Below are positions 53,073 through 60,381 of a stretch of DNA of 61,446 nucleotides, piece after piece. The DNA comes from a bacterium (lineage in GTDB: Bacteria; Pseudomonadota; Gammaproteobacteria; Burkholderiales; Burkholderiaceae_C). Position 1 is the stretch's first letter. Each line of letters starts with the position of its first letter. The stretch is from positions 1 to 61,446 of the forward strand of contig JAVBXK010000066.1 in the NCBI GenBank assembly GCA_030824555.1, in the 5' to 3' direction. The notes beneath the pieces are model-generated. The model had not been told where the DNA came from. It saw only the letters and a list, made by a program, of their open reading frames with translations, and did not search any database. The position numbers and the translations under genes are program-made.

Positions 53073-54038
53073 TCAGCGCCCCAGGCTCTCGCGCAGCCGG
53101 GCGCAGTGGTCCACCGGCGGCACCGGCGCGGTGTGCCAGATGGCATCGAAGGCGCTGGCATCGTCCGCTCGCGGGCCGTCGGCCGCCATGCGAACAGTCT
53201 TCACCCGCAAGCCGGGCGGCAGGTGCAGGGGCGCACCCAGTTGCCGGTGGGCGTGCTGGCTGCCGCACAGCACCAGCACCGTTTTGCCGCGTGCCACGGC
53301 GCTGGCTGCAGTGGTGGCCAGCGTGTGGTCGCGGGCCAGTTGAATGCGGGTCATGGGGCCAATCTGCCCGGCGGGCAACAGGTTGCAATGCCCATCGCGC
53401 ACGTCGTTTTGGTGGCGTTGCAACACGTCGGGGGCCACGCGGTCGTCCCATGCGGGGTCTTTCATGACCTGTGCGTTGCGCTGGCGTGGCAGGTTGCCGC
53501 CCTGCACCGGCACACCGGCGGCCACGGCCGCCATCACCGCCGGGCCGTAGGCGCGCCAAGGCCATGCGCTGTCTTGCCAGGCCAGCGCCTGTTGCACCGC
53601 AGCGGGTGTGGCGGTGGATGGCAGCTGCCCGGTGGTGTGGCCGACATCGGCCATTTCCAGCACCAGTGCGGCCAGTGCTTTGGCTTCGACCAGCGTCTGA
53701 ACCGCCGCCAGGTGAAGCTGCTGGTGCTCGGGCGCGTCGTGCTGTTCGCCCAGCAGCAGCACGTCGGTCGCGCCCAGCCGGTGCAAGCGGATGGGCATGG
53801 TGGGCGTGGGGTCCATGCCGGACGCATCGGTGGCACCCGTGGCGGTGGCCGCACAGCCTGCCAGCGTGGCCACACCCGCTGCGCTGGCAGCCATCAGCCA
53901 CGTGCCCGCAGCCAGCACGTGGCGACGGCGAACATGCTGTGGCGGTGCAGACGCAAGTTCGGCCAGGCGGGTGCTGTCCCGGTTGGGCCCAAGGCGGACT
54001 GTGTGCGTGTGGTGTGTGACAGGCGAGTCGGCGTGCAT
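53073..54038 (-). CDS. ChaN-family lipoprotein (heme-binding DUF399)
   Basis: A 321-residue protein of the ChaN family, iron-regulated lipoproteins that can bind heme. An N-terminal segment with RRRHVLAAGTWLMAASAAGVATLAGC has a twin-arginine-like start and a lipobox Cys near residue 62; the first 40 residues upstream may be an over-long start. The family domain includes DVLLLGEQHDAPEHQQLHL near 92-110, LVLEMADVGHT, and the later RDHTLATTAASAVARGKTVLVLCGSQHAHRQLG, where the His residues match the heme or metal face. It lies between purU and a divergent membrane-protein gene and has no clear partner. Confidence 0.82.
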   Translation of the reverse strand: MHADSPVTHHTHTVRLGPNRDSTRLAELASAPPQHVRRRHVLAAGTWLMAASAAGVATLAGCAATATGATDASGMDPTPTMPIRLHRLGATDVLLLGEQHDAPEHQQLHLAAVQTLVEAKALAALVLEMADVGHTTGQLPSTATPAAVQQALAWQDSAWPWRAYGPAVMAAVAAGVPVQGGNLPRQRNAQVMKDPAWDDRVAPDVLQRHQNDVRDGHCNLLPAGQIGPMTRIQLARDHTLATTAASAVARGKTVLVLCGSQHAHRQLGAPLHLPPGLRVKTVRMAADGPRADDASAFDAIWHTAPVPPVDHCARLRESLGR

Positions 54039-54114
54039 GCCCGGATACTACGCGCCTGTCCCCGCTGGCCGCACCGCTGTGGTCCTTGTCTGGCGGGGTG
54101 AACCTGTTTTGCCC

Positions 54115-55275
54115 ATGTCAGCCTTGTCGCCTTCACATTCCCCGTCACAACCGCCTTCACAGCGGCCCTCTTCATCGCCTGCCCAAGCGCCCACCCCACA
54201 GCCTTCGCCGCCGCCGTCCCGCCTTCAGCAGGCGCTGCACCACCTGGCCACACTGGCCGTTGCAGGGTTGGCCGCCTGGCTGTGTGTGTGGCTGAACACC
54301 CCCATTCCCTGGATGATCGGCCCACTGGTGGCCACGGCTGTGCTGTCGGTGCTGGGCGCGCCCATGGCCAGCTGGGTGCCGCTGCGCAACACCGGGCAAT
54401 GGGTCATCGGCACGGCGCTGGGGCTGTACTTCACACCCGCAGTCGGCGCGCTGGTGGCCAGCCTGTGGTGGGCCATTGCCCTGGGGGTGGTGTGGGCGTG
54501 CGTCATGGGCTGGGCGCTGGGCCGGTGGCTGGCCCATGCGCACGCCCCACAGTTGGAGGCGTTGCCACCGGCCGCGCGCCGTGCCACCACCTACTTCGCC
54601 GGGGCCATTGGCGGCGCGTCTGAAATGACATTGATTGCCGAGCGCCACGGTGCCCGCACCGACCTGGTGGCCAGCGCGCACAGCCTGCGGGTGCTCATGG
54701 TCACGCTGACACTGCCGTTTGCCATGCAAGCCTGGGGCGTGCACGGGCTGGACGCAGCAGGCACCGCAGTGCGCGACGTGCACTGGCCGGGCTTGCTGGC
54801 GCTGGCCACCTTCACGGGGGCGGGCGTGGCGCTCATGTTGCGGCTGGGCCGTGCCAACCCCTGGTTCATGGGCGCGCTGGTGGTCACCATGGCGCTCACC
54901 CTGGCCGATGTGCGGCTGTCAGCCTTGCCCGTGGCGCTGACCAACGCGGCGCAGCTGGTCATCGGGGTGAGCCTGGGCGTGCGGTTTTCACCAGCCTTTG
55001 TGCACACCGCCCCGCGCTGGCTGGGTACGGTGGCGCTGGCCACACTGGTGATGATGGTGCTGTGCGCCGCCTTCGGCACCGCATTGGCCTGGGCCACGGG
55101 CCTGCACCCGGCCACGCTGATGCTGGGCACCTCACCCGGCGGCATTGCCGAAATGGCCATCACCGCCAAAGTGTTGCAGCTGGGTGTGCCCGTGGTCACC
55201 GCGTTTCAGGTGTGCCGCCTGGTGGCGGTGCTGATACTGGCCGAGCCCTTGTACCGGTGGCTGGGTGGCCGCTGA
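54115..55275 (+). CDS. AbrB-family integral membrane protein
   Basis: A 386-residue multi-spanning membrane protein of a family often misnamed AbrB regulator or ammonia monooxygenase. It holds two homologous halves, visible as the repeated pattern PWMIGPLVATAVLSVLGAP and NPWFMGALVVTMALTLADV, each followed by LRNTGQWVIGTALGLYF and LTNAAQLVIGVSLGVRF; GAIGGASEMTLIAE and GTSPGGIAEMAITAK also correspond. It is probably a transporter or channel with inverted repeats; no substrate is known. The ATG at 54115 is chosen; the first 40 residues are Ser/Pro/Gln-rich. Divergent from ChaN. Confidence 0.87.
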   Translation: MSALSPSHSPSQPPSQRPSSSPAQAPTPQPSPPPSRLQQALHHLATLAVAGLAAWLCVWLNTPIPWMIGPLVATAVLSVLGAPMASWVPLRNTGQWVIGTALGLYFTPAVGALVASLWWAIALGVVWACVMGWALGRWLAHAHAPQLEALPPAARRATTYFAGAIGGASEMTLIAERHGARTDLVASAHSLRVLMVTLTLPFAMQAWGVHGLDAAGTAVRDVHWPGLLALATFTGAGVALMLRLGRANPWFMGALVVTMALTLADVRLSALPVALTNAAQLVIGVSLGVRFSPAFVHTAPRWLGTVALATLVMMVLCAAFGTALAWATGLHPATLMLGTSPGGIAEMAITAKVLQLGVPVVTAFQVCRLVAVLILAEPLYRWLGGR

Positions 55276-55442
55276 GCTTGTCGCTGAGCGGGCCTCTGGC
55301 ATGGCCCGTGGCTGGCATAGGCCGTGGCTATGGCTGCGTTTGAAACATTGACATTGCCGAATGCATTGAAGAAATCTAAAGTTGATCCATGCGCTGCGGC
55401 CCACAACGCGCCCCAGTTTCGCTTTTCAAACAGGAGATCACC

Positions 55443-55955
55443 ATGAGCAAAAAATCATCTGCCAAACACCCGGACCGCACCACCGGCATGGACATCGGCA
55501 TCAGCGACAAAGACCGCGCGGTCATTGCCAAAGGCCTGAGCCATCTGCTGGCCGACACCTACACGCTGTACCTGACCACCCACAACTTTCACTGGAACGT
55601 CAAAGGCCCCATGTTCAACAGCCTGCACACCATGTTCATGGCGCAGTACACCGAGCTGTGGAACGCGGTGGACCCCATTGCCGAGCGCATCCGCTCTTTG
55701 GGGCACGTGGCCCCCGGTTCATATGCCCAGTTCGGCAAACTCAGCTCGCTGCCCGATGCCCCCAGCGAACCCCCCAAAGCCATGGACATGGTGCGCGTGC
55801 TGGCACAAGGCCACGAAGCCGTGGCCCGCACGGCCCGCGGCCTGTTCCCATTGGTGGAAGGTGCCAGCGACGAGCCCACCGCCGACATCCTGGTGCAGCG
55901 CCTGACCGTGCACGAGCAGGCCGCCTGGATGCTGCGGGCCATGCTGGAAGAGTGA
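55443..55955 (+). CDS. dps: Dps-family DNA-protecting ferritin-like protein
   Basis: Dps assembles into a dodecamer, oxidises and stores iron and binds DNA during starvation or oxidative stress. The 170-residue protein has the ferroxidase motif LYLTTHNFHWNVKGPMFNSLHTMFMAQYTELWNAVDPIAERI near 40-82, with His, Asp and Glu ligands at the dimer interface. The basic N-terminal tail (SKKSSAKHPDRTTG) fits DNA binding. The ATG at 55443 has AGGAGATCACC just before it. A TTGACA at 55348-55353 could be a -35 box but the -10 spacing is poor. Confidence 0.95.
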   Translation: MSKKSSAKHPDRTTGMDIGISDKDRAVIAKGLSHLLADTYTLYLTTHNFHWNVKGPMFNSLHTMFMAQYTELWNAVDPIAERIRSLGHVAPGSYAQFGKLSSLPDAPSEPPKAMDMVRVLAQGHEAVARTARGLFPLVEGASDEPTADILVQRLTVHEQAAWMLRAMLEE

Positions 55956-56000
55956 TGGCAGGGCGTGCCGCGAGGGCTGGTCGCTTGGTATCTGTTTTGC

Positions 56001-57389
56001 TTATGGCGAAAACGCCCTCAGTTCGGCTTCCAATGCCGGGCTGGCCAAGTCGCTCAGTCGCCGGATGGCGCCGGCCAGGTACGCCATGTCTTGCCTGGAT
56101 GCGCCGAACTTTTCGAAGTGCTGCATCCAATCACGCGTTTGGCTCCAGATCCGATGCATGGTCGCAAGGGCCTCTTCGCGGGACGAGAAATAGGCTGGCC
56201 ATTTGGACAGGGCGTTGTCGAGTGTGGCCAACCGGCCTTGCACGCCCACGCTCAAGTGCAAATGACGCTCGGTGGCAACCACGTTCATGGGCAACACGTC
56301 ATACAGCGGGCTGAGCCGCCACCCGCGCAAGGCAACGTCGTAGACGAACGAATGATTGCGCAGATGATCGTCGTTGTTGTTCACGATGACGTTGAGCACC
56401 ATCCGGGCAAACATCTCCTGAAGATCGCGTGCGATGTACCGGTGTGTGCACCGTGACCGGATGGCCTGCGCGATGGCCGTGTAGGCGCTGTCTCGTGCGG
56501 AAAATTCGTCGATACCCATGAGCGTCATGGCCGAGCACAAGCCGATGCGTCCCTCGACCATGTTGGGCTGTGTGCCCGGGGTGCTTTCCCAGCTCTCCTG
56601 CCCTGCAGGCAGGGTTTCGCCAGGTGGGGTCCAATACCGGTCGAACCGACGGATGAGCAAGACCTTTTGGCTGCCGACGGTCCTCACATGAATGGGGGGC
56701 ACCCGAATGCCTGCAGCACGCGCCATCTCCAGCGCGCCACCCTCCAGCACCGCGTTGCATGCGCGGTCTTTTTGAGCAGGAAACTTCACCAGCCAAAGCA
56801 CCCCCGATTCGTCTCGCACCGTTGCCTTGGGCCGGGCCCCACCAGCCGTCCCCAAACCATTGAAATAGGGCAGGAACTCGGCAGGCACCTCCTCGTCGGA
56901 CTCGATTTTGTTCGCCAGCGTCAGCAGACGCTCAAGGTCGATTACCGAGGTGGCCGGATAGACCGGAAGGCTGTCTCGCTTTGGCCGGATATCCAGAGCC
57001 CCCACCCGATCACTGCCGGCTTCCAGCAAATAAGCCACTTCGGGCAGCACCGCCCCGGCGACTTTGAGCTTGTTTTCGATCACACGGCGCCCCCAGGCAT
57101 CTGGTGCCGCATCGCGGATACCGCCGAACTCGGTAAGCCCCCTGGCCAGTTGGCGAGGTTCTCCGCCCCTCTCGCCTTGCAGCGGCAAGCTGACAGGGTC
57201 GATCTCGATCGGGTTCGGGCGTTGGACGTACTTTGTGCCGTATGTAAAGGTTGCGTCCTTCCCTTGGTCGAGATGTTCCAGCATGCCCGCTGGCACGAAA
57301 TCATGGCGACTGGTTTCGGCGACGTGCGCAAACACCGCAACCGATGTTGGCGGCTTCGCATAGGGGCGGTTATTGGACTCAGAAGTCAT
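56001..57389 (-). CDS. hipA: HipA-like serine/threonine kinase toxin
   Basis: A 462-residue HipA-family kinase. HipA phosphorylates a tRNA synthetase and arrests growth; HipB neutralises it. Visible features: an N-terminal subdomain (VAVFAHVAETSRHDFVPAGMLEHL), a Gly-rich loop near GTAGGARPKATVRDESGVLWLVKFPAQKD, where Lys binds ATP, a catalytic segment IVNNNDDHLRNHSFVYD (near 338-354) with Asp and Asn, and the Mg-binding-like LSPLYDVLPMNV. Start at 57389 is favoured: its ATG overlaps the hipB stop by 11 bp, with AAGG 8 bp upstream, which fits translational coupling. A start at 57413 is possible. Length is close to family usual (about 440). Confidence 0.9.
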   Translation of the reverse strand: MTSESNNRPYAKPPTSVAVFAHVAETSRHDFVPAGMLEHLDQGKDATFTYGTKYVQRPNPIEIDPVSLPLQGERGGEPRQLARGLTEFGGIRDAAPDAWGRRVIENKLKVAGAVLPEVAYLLEAGSDRVGALDIRPKRDSLPVYPATSVIDLERLLTLANKIESDEEVPAEFLPYFNGLGTAGGARPKATVRDESGVLWLVKFPAQKDRACNAVLEGGALEMARAAGIRVPPIHVRTVGSQKVLLIRRFDRYWTPPGETLPAGQESWESTPGTQPNMVEGRIGLCSAMTLMGIDEFSARDSAYTAIAQAIRSRCTHRYIARDLQEMFARMVLNVIVNNNDDHLRNHSFVYDVALRGWRLSPLYDVLPMNVVATERHLHLSVGVQGRLATLDNALSKWPAYFSSREEALATMHRIWSQTRDWMQHFEKFGASRQDMAYLAGAIRRLSDLASPALEAELRAFSP

Positions 57390-57726
57390 ATTTGCCGCCT
57401 TCCTCCGTTCCACCAGCGGCCTTCCTCACCCGCTTTGGCATGGCTGCCGCTTGAGCCAGGCGCAGGGCGGGCACGTCGCCGGACAGCAGTTCCAGCAGCG
57501 ATGTCTCACGGGAAATGGCCTCCAGGTAACGCAGCACTTGAGCCAGCGTGCGGCTCGGATCCCCTGCTTCAATGAGAACGGCAGTCGAACGCGACACACC
57601 GGCCCGAGCCGCAGCCTCGGCCTGCGACATTCTGTGGACCTTGCGCAGCAACGAGAGCTTGGTGCCAATGCCCGCAGCCTCATCGAGACGATGCTTCGGT
57701 GTGCGGTGCGTTTCGTCGTATTTCAT
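57379..57726 (-). CDS. hipB: HipB-like antitoxin, XRE-type repressor
   Basis: A 115-residue protein with one helix-turn-helix of the XRE type (LSLLRKVHRMSQAEAAARAGVSRSTAVLIEAGDPSRTLAQVLRYLEAI, near 23-70). Paired with hipA, it should act as antitoxin and operon repressor. The C-terminal tail (KRVRKAAGGTEEGGKYDF) is Gly-rich and basic and could reach into the HipA interface. It overlaps hipA by 11 bp. A TTGACA and weak -10 lie just upstream (57737-57765). The ribosome site GAGG is very close to the ATG. Confidence 0.9.
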   Translation of the reverse strand: MKYDETHRTPKHRLDEAAGIGTKLSLLRKVHRMSQAEAAARAGVSRSTAVLIEAGDPSRTLAQVLRYLEAISRETSLLELLSGDVPALRLAQAAAMPKRVRKAAGGTEEGGKYDF

Positions 57727-57736
57727 GCCTCAGCAT

Positions 57737-57765
57737 GGTACACCTGTCATCAGTTGGCGTGTCAA
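57737..57765 (-). promoter_or_regulatory. Candidate hipBA promoter
   Basis: On the minus strand TTGACA (57765-57760) is followed after 17 bp by TGTACC (57742-57737), which matches TATAAT at only 3 of 6. It would place the transcription start almost at the hipB ATG. No repressor operator was identified by eye. Confidence 0.3.
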
Positions 57766-57860
57766 AAAATGACCGTAATACCAGTCTGTATTTGAGTTAA
57801 GGACTGTTATTGAATACAAAATTGAGGCATGCCAAGTCATGCGTTGGATGACTTGAATTT

Positions 57861-57908
57861 AATAGCTAAAAACTCATTTATAGCAAGCGGTAGAATTATT
57901 TTTTGCTT
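57861..57908 (+). repeat. AT-rich dispersed repeat, copy G
   Basis: TAGC at 57863 and AAGCG at 57885 keep the 22-bp spacing, followed by GTAGAATTATTTTTTGCTTGAAT. Intergenic between hipBA and the low-GC island. Confidence 0.75.
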
Positions 57909-57922
57909 GAATATTCTTTCGC

Positions 57923-57950
57923 ACCCCGCCACCCCGCCACCCCGCCACCC
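57923..57950. repeat. Short tandem repeat (ACCCCGCC, 3.5 units)
   Basis: Three perfect copies of ACCCCGCC followed by ACCC lie just after the AT-rich repeat. It is a simple sequence repeat, not a CRISPR array. Confidence 0.8.
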
Positions 57951-58073
57951 TGAACCACTGCGGCTGCTGCCTGCAGCAAACACCCCCACCACAGCCTGCA
58001 ACTCAGCCGCCTGCATCGGGGCTGCCGGGGTCATCATCAGTGCGGTTACGTAAAGCGTCGGCACCACGGACCA

Positions 58074-58319
58074 TCAGAACTTGCCCCGGTATGTGGGCAG
58101 CACGCCTCGGTAAATCCAGCCAAGCAGGCCTTTGTGACGTGTGTTTCTCCTCGACACCGGCACTGCCGCCAAAGGCGTGGGTGAGTCACTCATCTTCTGC
58201 ATTTTTGTGTATTTGTCGAATAAAAATGGGCTATACCTCTCGTATTCATTGGGTTGATAGCTACTCTTTTCGCTAATGTGAGTTCTATCGCCATTCCCGG
58301 CTGCATCGAGGCCACTCAC
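58074..58319 (-). CDS. Small ORF of unknown function after a hlyD remnant
   Basis: A possible 81-residue protein starting at a GTG that overlaps the stop of the HlyD remnant (GTGA-type overlap). The first half is low in GC and polar (SYQPNEYERYSPFLFDKYTK); the second half ends GLLGWIYRGVLPTYRGKF. There is no recognisable domain. It may be part of the decayed secretion locus or chance. Low confidence. Confidence 0.25.
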   Translation of the reverse strand: MSGLDAAGNGDRTHISEKSSYQPNEYERYSPFLFDKYTKMQKMSDSPTPLAAVPVSRRNTRHKGLLGWIYRGVLPTYRGKF

Positions 58320-58430
58320 TCCCGCTCCCGCAAACGCTCACGGCCCACCTTCTGCACAGGGCTGAGCAACAACTCAATGATTCGCCGCTGGCCAGTTTTG
58401 ATTTCTGCGGTGAGGTTCGCCTGAGGTTGG
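58316..58430 (-). pseudogene. HlyD-family (type I secretion adaptor) C-terminal remnant 1
   Basis: The minus strand reads QANLTAEIKTGQRRIIELLL followed by SPVQKVGRERLRERE and a stop, the characteristic end of HlyD membrane-fusion proteins (EIKTG-RR-I-yLLSP-...-ESLRER). Upstream the sequence changes to AT-rich unrelated DNA, so most of the gene is missing. Confidence 0.7.
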
Positions 58431-58456
58431 CCCTATGGTGTTTCCTTGATTTTCAA

Positions 58457-58828
58457 TTAAAGAGTATGGCGAAATATTAAGCCCTTGCTGGTTGCTATTT
58501 TTCCATTTACCACTGTCATGATGATTATTGTGTCCACGTATCCGATGAAATGGCGCTCAATCTCTTTGCTTCCGATTAAGTAATGAGTTTCTTTTTCGAT
58601 TTTTGATTTCACTTCAAATCCATTTGATTTGAGAATGTTTGCTGCATCTTCTGCGTCGGAGTTAATCGGTATATATTTTTGAACCACCTGTGTCACATCG
58701 ATTGTTGGAGTTCGAGCATTTGGATCTTTGTGTATTGCGATAATTGCATTCGATAGCGAAGCTTGGGCTTGAGTCATGCCTGAGAGTGCGAGTAGTAGGA
58801 TGAAAGTAATTTCATGGTGAATTTTCAT
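58457..58828 (-). CDS. Small low-GC exported protein
   Basis: A 123-residue protein, not recognised. The signal peptide is clear (ITFILLLALSGMTQAQA, cleavage near 22). The mature 100 residues are mixed alpha/beta with a plausible fold: TPTIDVTQVVQKYIPINSDAEDAANILKSNGFEVKS, then HFIGYVDTIIIMTVVNGKIATSKG. Codon use is AT-rich compared with neighbours, so it was probably acquired from outside. It sits in the island between two HlyD remnants on the same strand; it may be an independent cargo gene or immunity-type protein, but no evidence decides this. Confidence 0.6.
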   Translation of the reverse strand: MKIHHEITFILLLALSGMTQAQASLSNAIIAIHKDPNARTPTIDVTQVVQKYIPINSDAEDAANILKSNGFEVKSKIEKETHYLIGSKEIERHFIGYVDTIIIMTVVNGKIATSKGLIFRHTL

Positions 58829-59242
58829 AAATCATCAGCCTTCCTGTGTTTTCTTGAAGTTTAGTTGAGTGACAGCTTGATGCCAATGTTCATTGGCACC
58901 CTCTATTTTGAAATGACAATTGCAATGATGGGGCATGTAACGATGTACCCGGCTCCTGCCATTGTTGCAGCCTAGAGGTGGTGATAGGCTTGGGCTATTA
59001 ATATCGATGCTTCCTTTTTGTTGCGCATCTCGTTCCTGTTACACCTATTGCACCTGTCACCCCGGTTATTTGGTAAGTTGAGATTCGCTGACTGCGACAC
59101 CTATAGCCCCACAAAGGCTTCAAATGCAGTGTTGGTTTTGGTTGCTATAAAATTCATATCTTCAATCGATTCATGCTAAAGCGATAGATGTCATTTTGGT
59201 TGTTATTTGTCAATGCGTGAGGTGCTGGTTGAGGTTGCCCCA
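58829..59242. other. Low-GC spacer without a gene
   Basis: About 410 bp of AT-rich sequence between the small exported protein gene and the second HlyD remnant. It contains one probable AT-rich repeat copy at its right end. No open frame with codon-like composition was seen. Confidence 0.5.
59156..59200 (+). repeat. AT-rich dispersed repeat, copy I (probable)
   Basis: TATC at 59157, one base from TAGC, is followed by AAGCG at 59179, spacing 22, and then ATAGATGTCATTTTGG. It is weaker than the other copies because the background is AT-rich. Confidence 0.5.
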
Positions 59243-59461
59243 TCACCACTCCCTCAAACGCTCGCTCCCCACCTTCTGCACAGGACAGAGCAAGAACTCA
59301 ATGATTCCCCGCTGGCCGGTCTTGATTTCCGCCGTGATGTTCATGCCAGGGCTCACATTCACCCGCTTGCCGTCAATCAGCATGTCGCGCTGGGCAACGG
59401 CCAACGTGGCGGGGTCAGCCGTCATGTGGTGCAGCCGGGCGATGGCGAACAGCGCAATCAG
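59243..59461 (-). pseudogene. HlyD-family C-terminal remnant 2
   Basis: On the minus strand, DMLIDGKRVNVSPGMNITAE continues to IKTGQRGIIEFLLCPVQKVG and SERLREW before the stop. DGK-V-LSPGM-xxAEIKTGxR is the HlyD signature, followed by the usual terminal block. The DNA closely matches the remnant at 58316-58430, including the part encoding KVG-ERLRE. Sequence 5' of about residue 72 from the end does not look like HlyD, so the gene is truncated. Confidence 0.75.
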
Positions 59462-59721
59462 TGGGTGGCTGGTGTGCCGGGCAGAGGCCGGGATGGTGCC
59501 GGTTGTTGAACGTTTTGGGCACGCTCGCCCGTGCTCGCGCTGTGTGCCGCGAGCAGCAGTTGTGCATTCGATGTCACGCATTCGCCTTCCCTGGTGCCCC
59601 CGCACCATGCGGAGGACCTGTTTGGTGGCGAACTTTATGGAATTGAACCCCGTTTGAACATCCACCACTTGGGGGAGGCGGAGACTTCTTTTGAGGGTGT
59701 TTTACGGCGTGGGCCGTGTGC

Positions 59722-60381
59722 TCAGCACATCTTCACCACGATGTCGTGCAGGGTGTTGGCGCAGTGGGCCATGCGGTCGGCCCCGTTGGACAGGTGGCGG
59801 TAAATTTCACGCCGCTTGAACATGTGGATGTAGTCCTCGCCCTGGAACAGCTCCGCAATGGCTTTGCGGTAGTTTTTCTCGACCCGGCGTTCGGCCTTGC
59901 GGGCCAGGTCCGCATCTGCGGCGGCATCTTGTGGCGATTTGGCCAGCTTGGCGTAGCCCTGCAGCAGGGCATCCACGCCCATTTTCATGTGCATGGCCAT
60001 TTCCAGGCAGTGTTTGTCGGGGCCAAGGCCCAGCACTTCCATTTCGTTGACGGTGGTTTTGCAGTAGTTGACCACCTCGTCCAGGTCCATGATGGCGCGG
60101 TACAGGTCTTCGCGGTCAATGGGGGTCGAGAACGATTCGTTCAGCGCATGCAGGTTTTTCACCTTCACGCGGTCGGCCTCGTGCTCGTTCTCCCGAATCT
60201 GGCTGCCAATTTTCGGGTTGCCCGATTCCATGAAGTCCACCAGCAGCCCCGTGGTGTGCGCCACTTGTTGGCATTGCTCGGTCAGCATGCTGTAGAAGTC
60301 GGGCGTTTTAGGGAACACGCGGTCAAACAGCCGCCTGTATACCGATGGGGTGGCAGATGGGTTCTTTTTGCCGTTGCTCAT
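59722..60381 (-). CDS. DUF47 (PhoU-like) protein
   Basis: A 219-residue cytoplasmic all-helical protein. The pattern YSMLTEQCQQVAHTTGLLVDFMES, IRENEHEADRVKVKNLHALNESFSTPIDREDLYRAIMDLDEVVNYC matches DUF47, homologues of PhoU that bind metal through ExxxD and Glu/Asp pairs and associate with low-affinity phosphate transporters. The ATG at 60381 is in a TCAT overlap with the stop of the transporter gene, so the two are translationally coupled. A longer frame reading into the transporter gene is rejected because it is out of frame with it and lacks family similarity. Confidence 0.92.
   Translation of the reverse strand: MSNGKKNPSATPSVYRRLFDRVFPKTPDFYSMLTEQCQQVAHTTGLLVDFMESGNPKIGSQIRENEHEADRVKVKNLHALNESFSTPIDREDLYRAIMDLDEVVNYCKTTVNEMEVLGLGPDKHCLEMAMHMKMGVDALLQGYAKLAKSPQDAAADADLARKAERRVEKNYRKAIAELFQGEDYIHMFKRREIYRHLSNGADRMAHCANTLHDIVVKMC

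Larger units (their letters stand above)
57727..58073. other. Gene-free AT-richer spacer upstream of hipBA
   Basis: The interval holds the hipBA promoter region, one copy of the AT-rich repeat and an 8-bp tandem repeat (ACCCCGCC, three copies). Reading frames here lack recognisable domains and mostly change composition midway, so I annotate no gene. Confidence 0.5.

Noticed and set aside
55348-55380. Promoter for dps
   Set aside because: TTGACA is present but no acceptable -10 box lies at 16-18 bp, so I did not call it.
57923-57950. Possible CRISPR repeat
   Set aside because: Three contiguous 8-bp copies with no spacers; it is a simple tandem repeat.
57829-58067. Frames in the spacer after hipB (both strands)
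   Set aside because: Composition changes midway through the tandem repeat and there are no domain features or ribosome sites.
59461-59803. Plus-strand frames after HlyD remnant 2
   Set aside because: They have mixed composition, no signal or domain, and overlap the minus-strand remnant and the end of the DUF47 gene.
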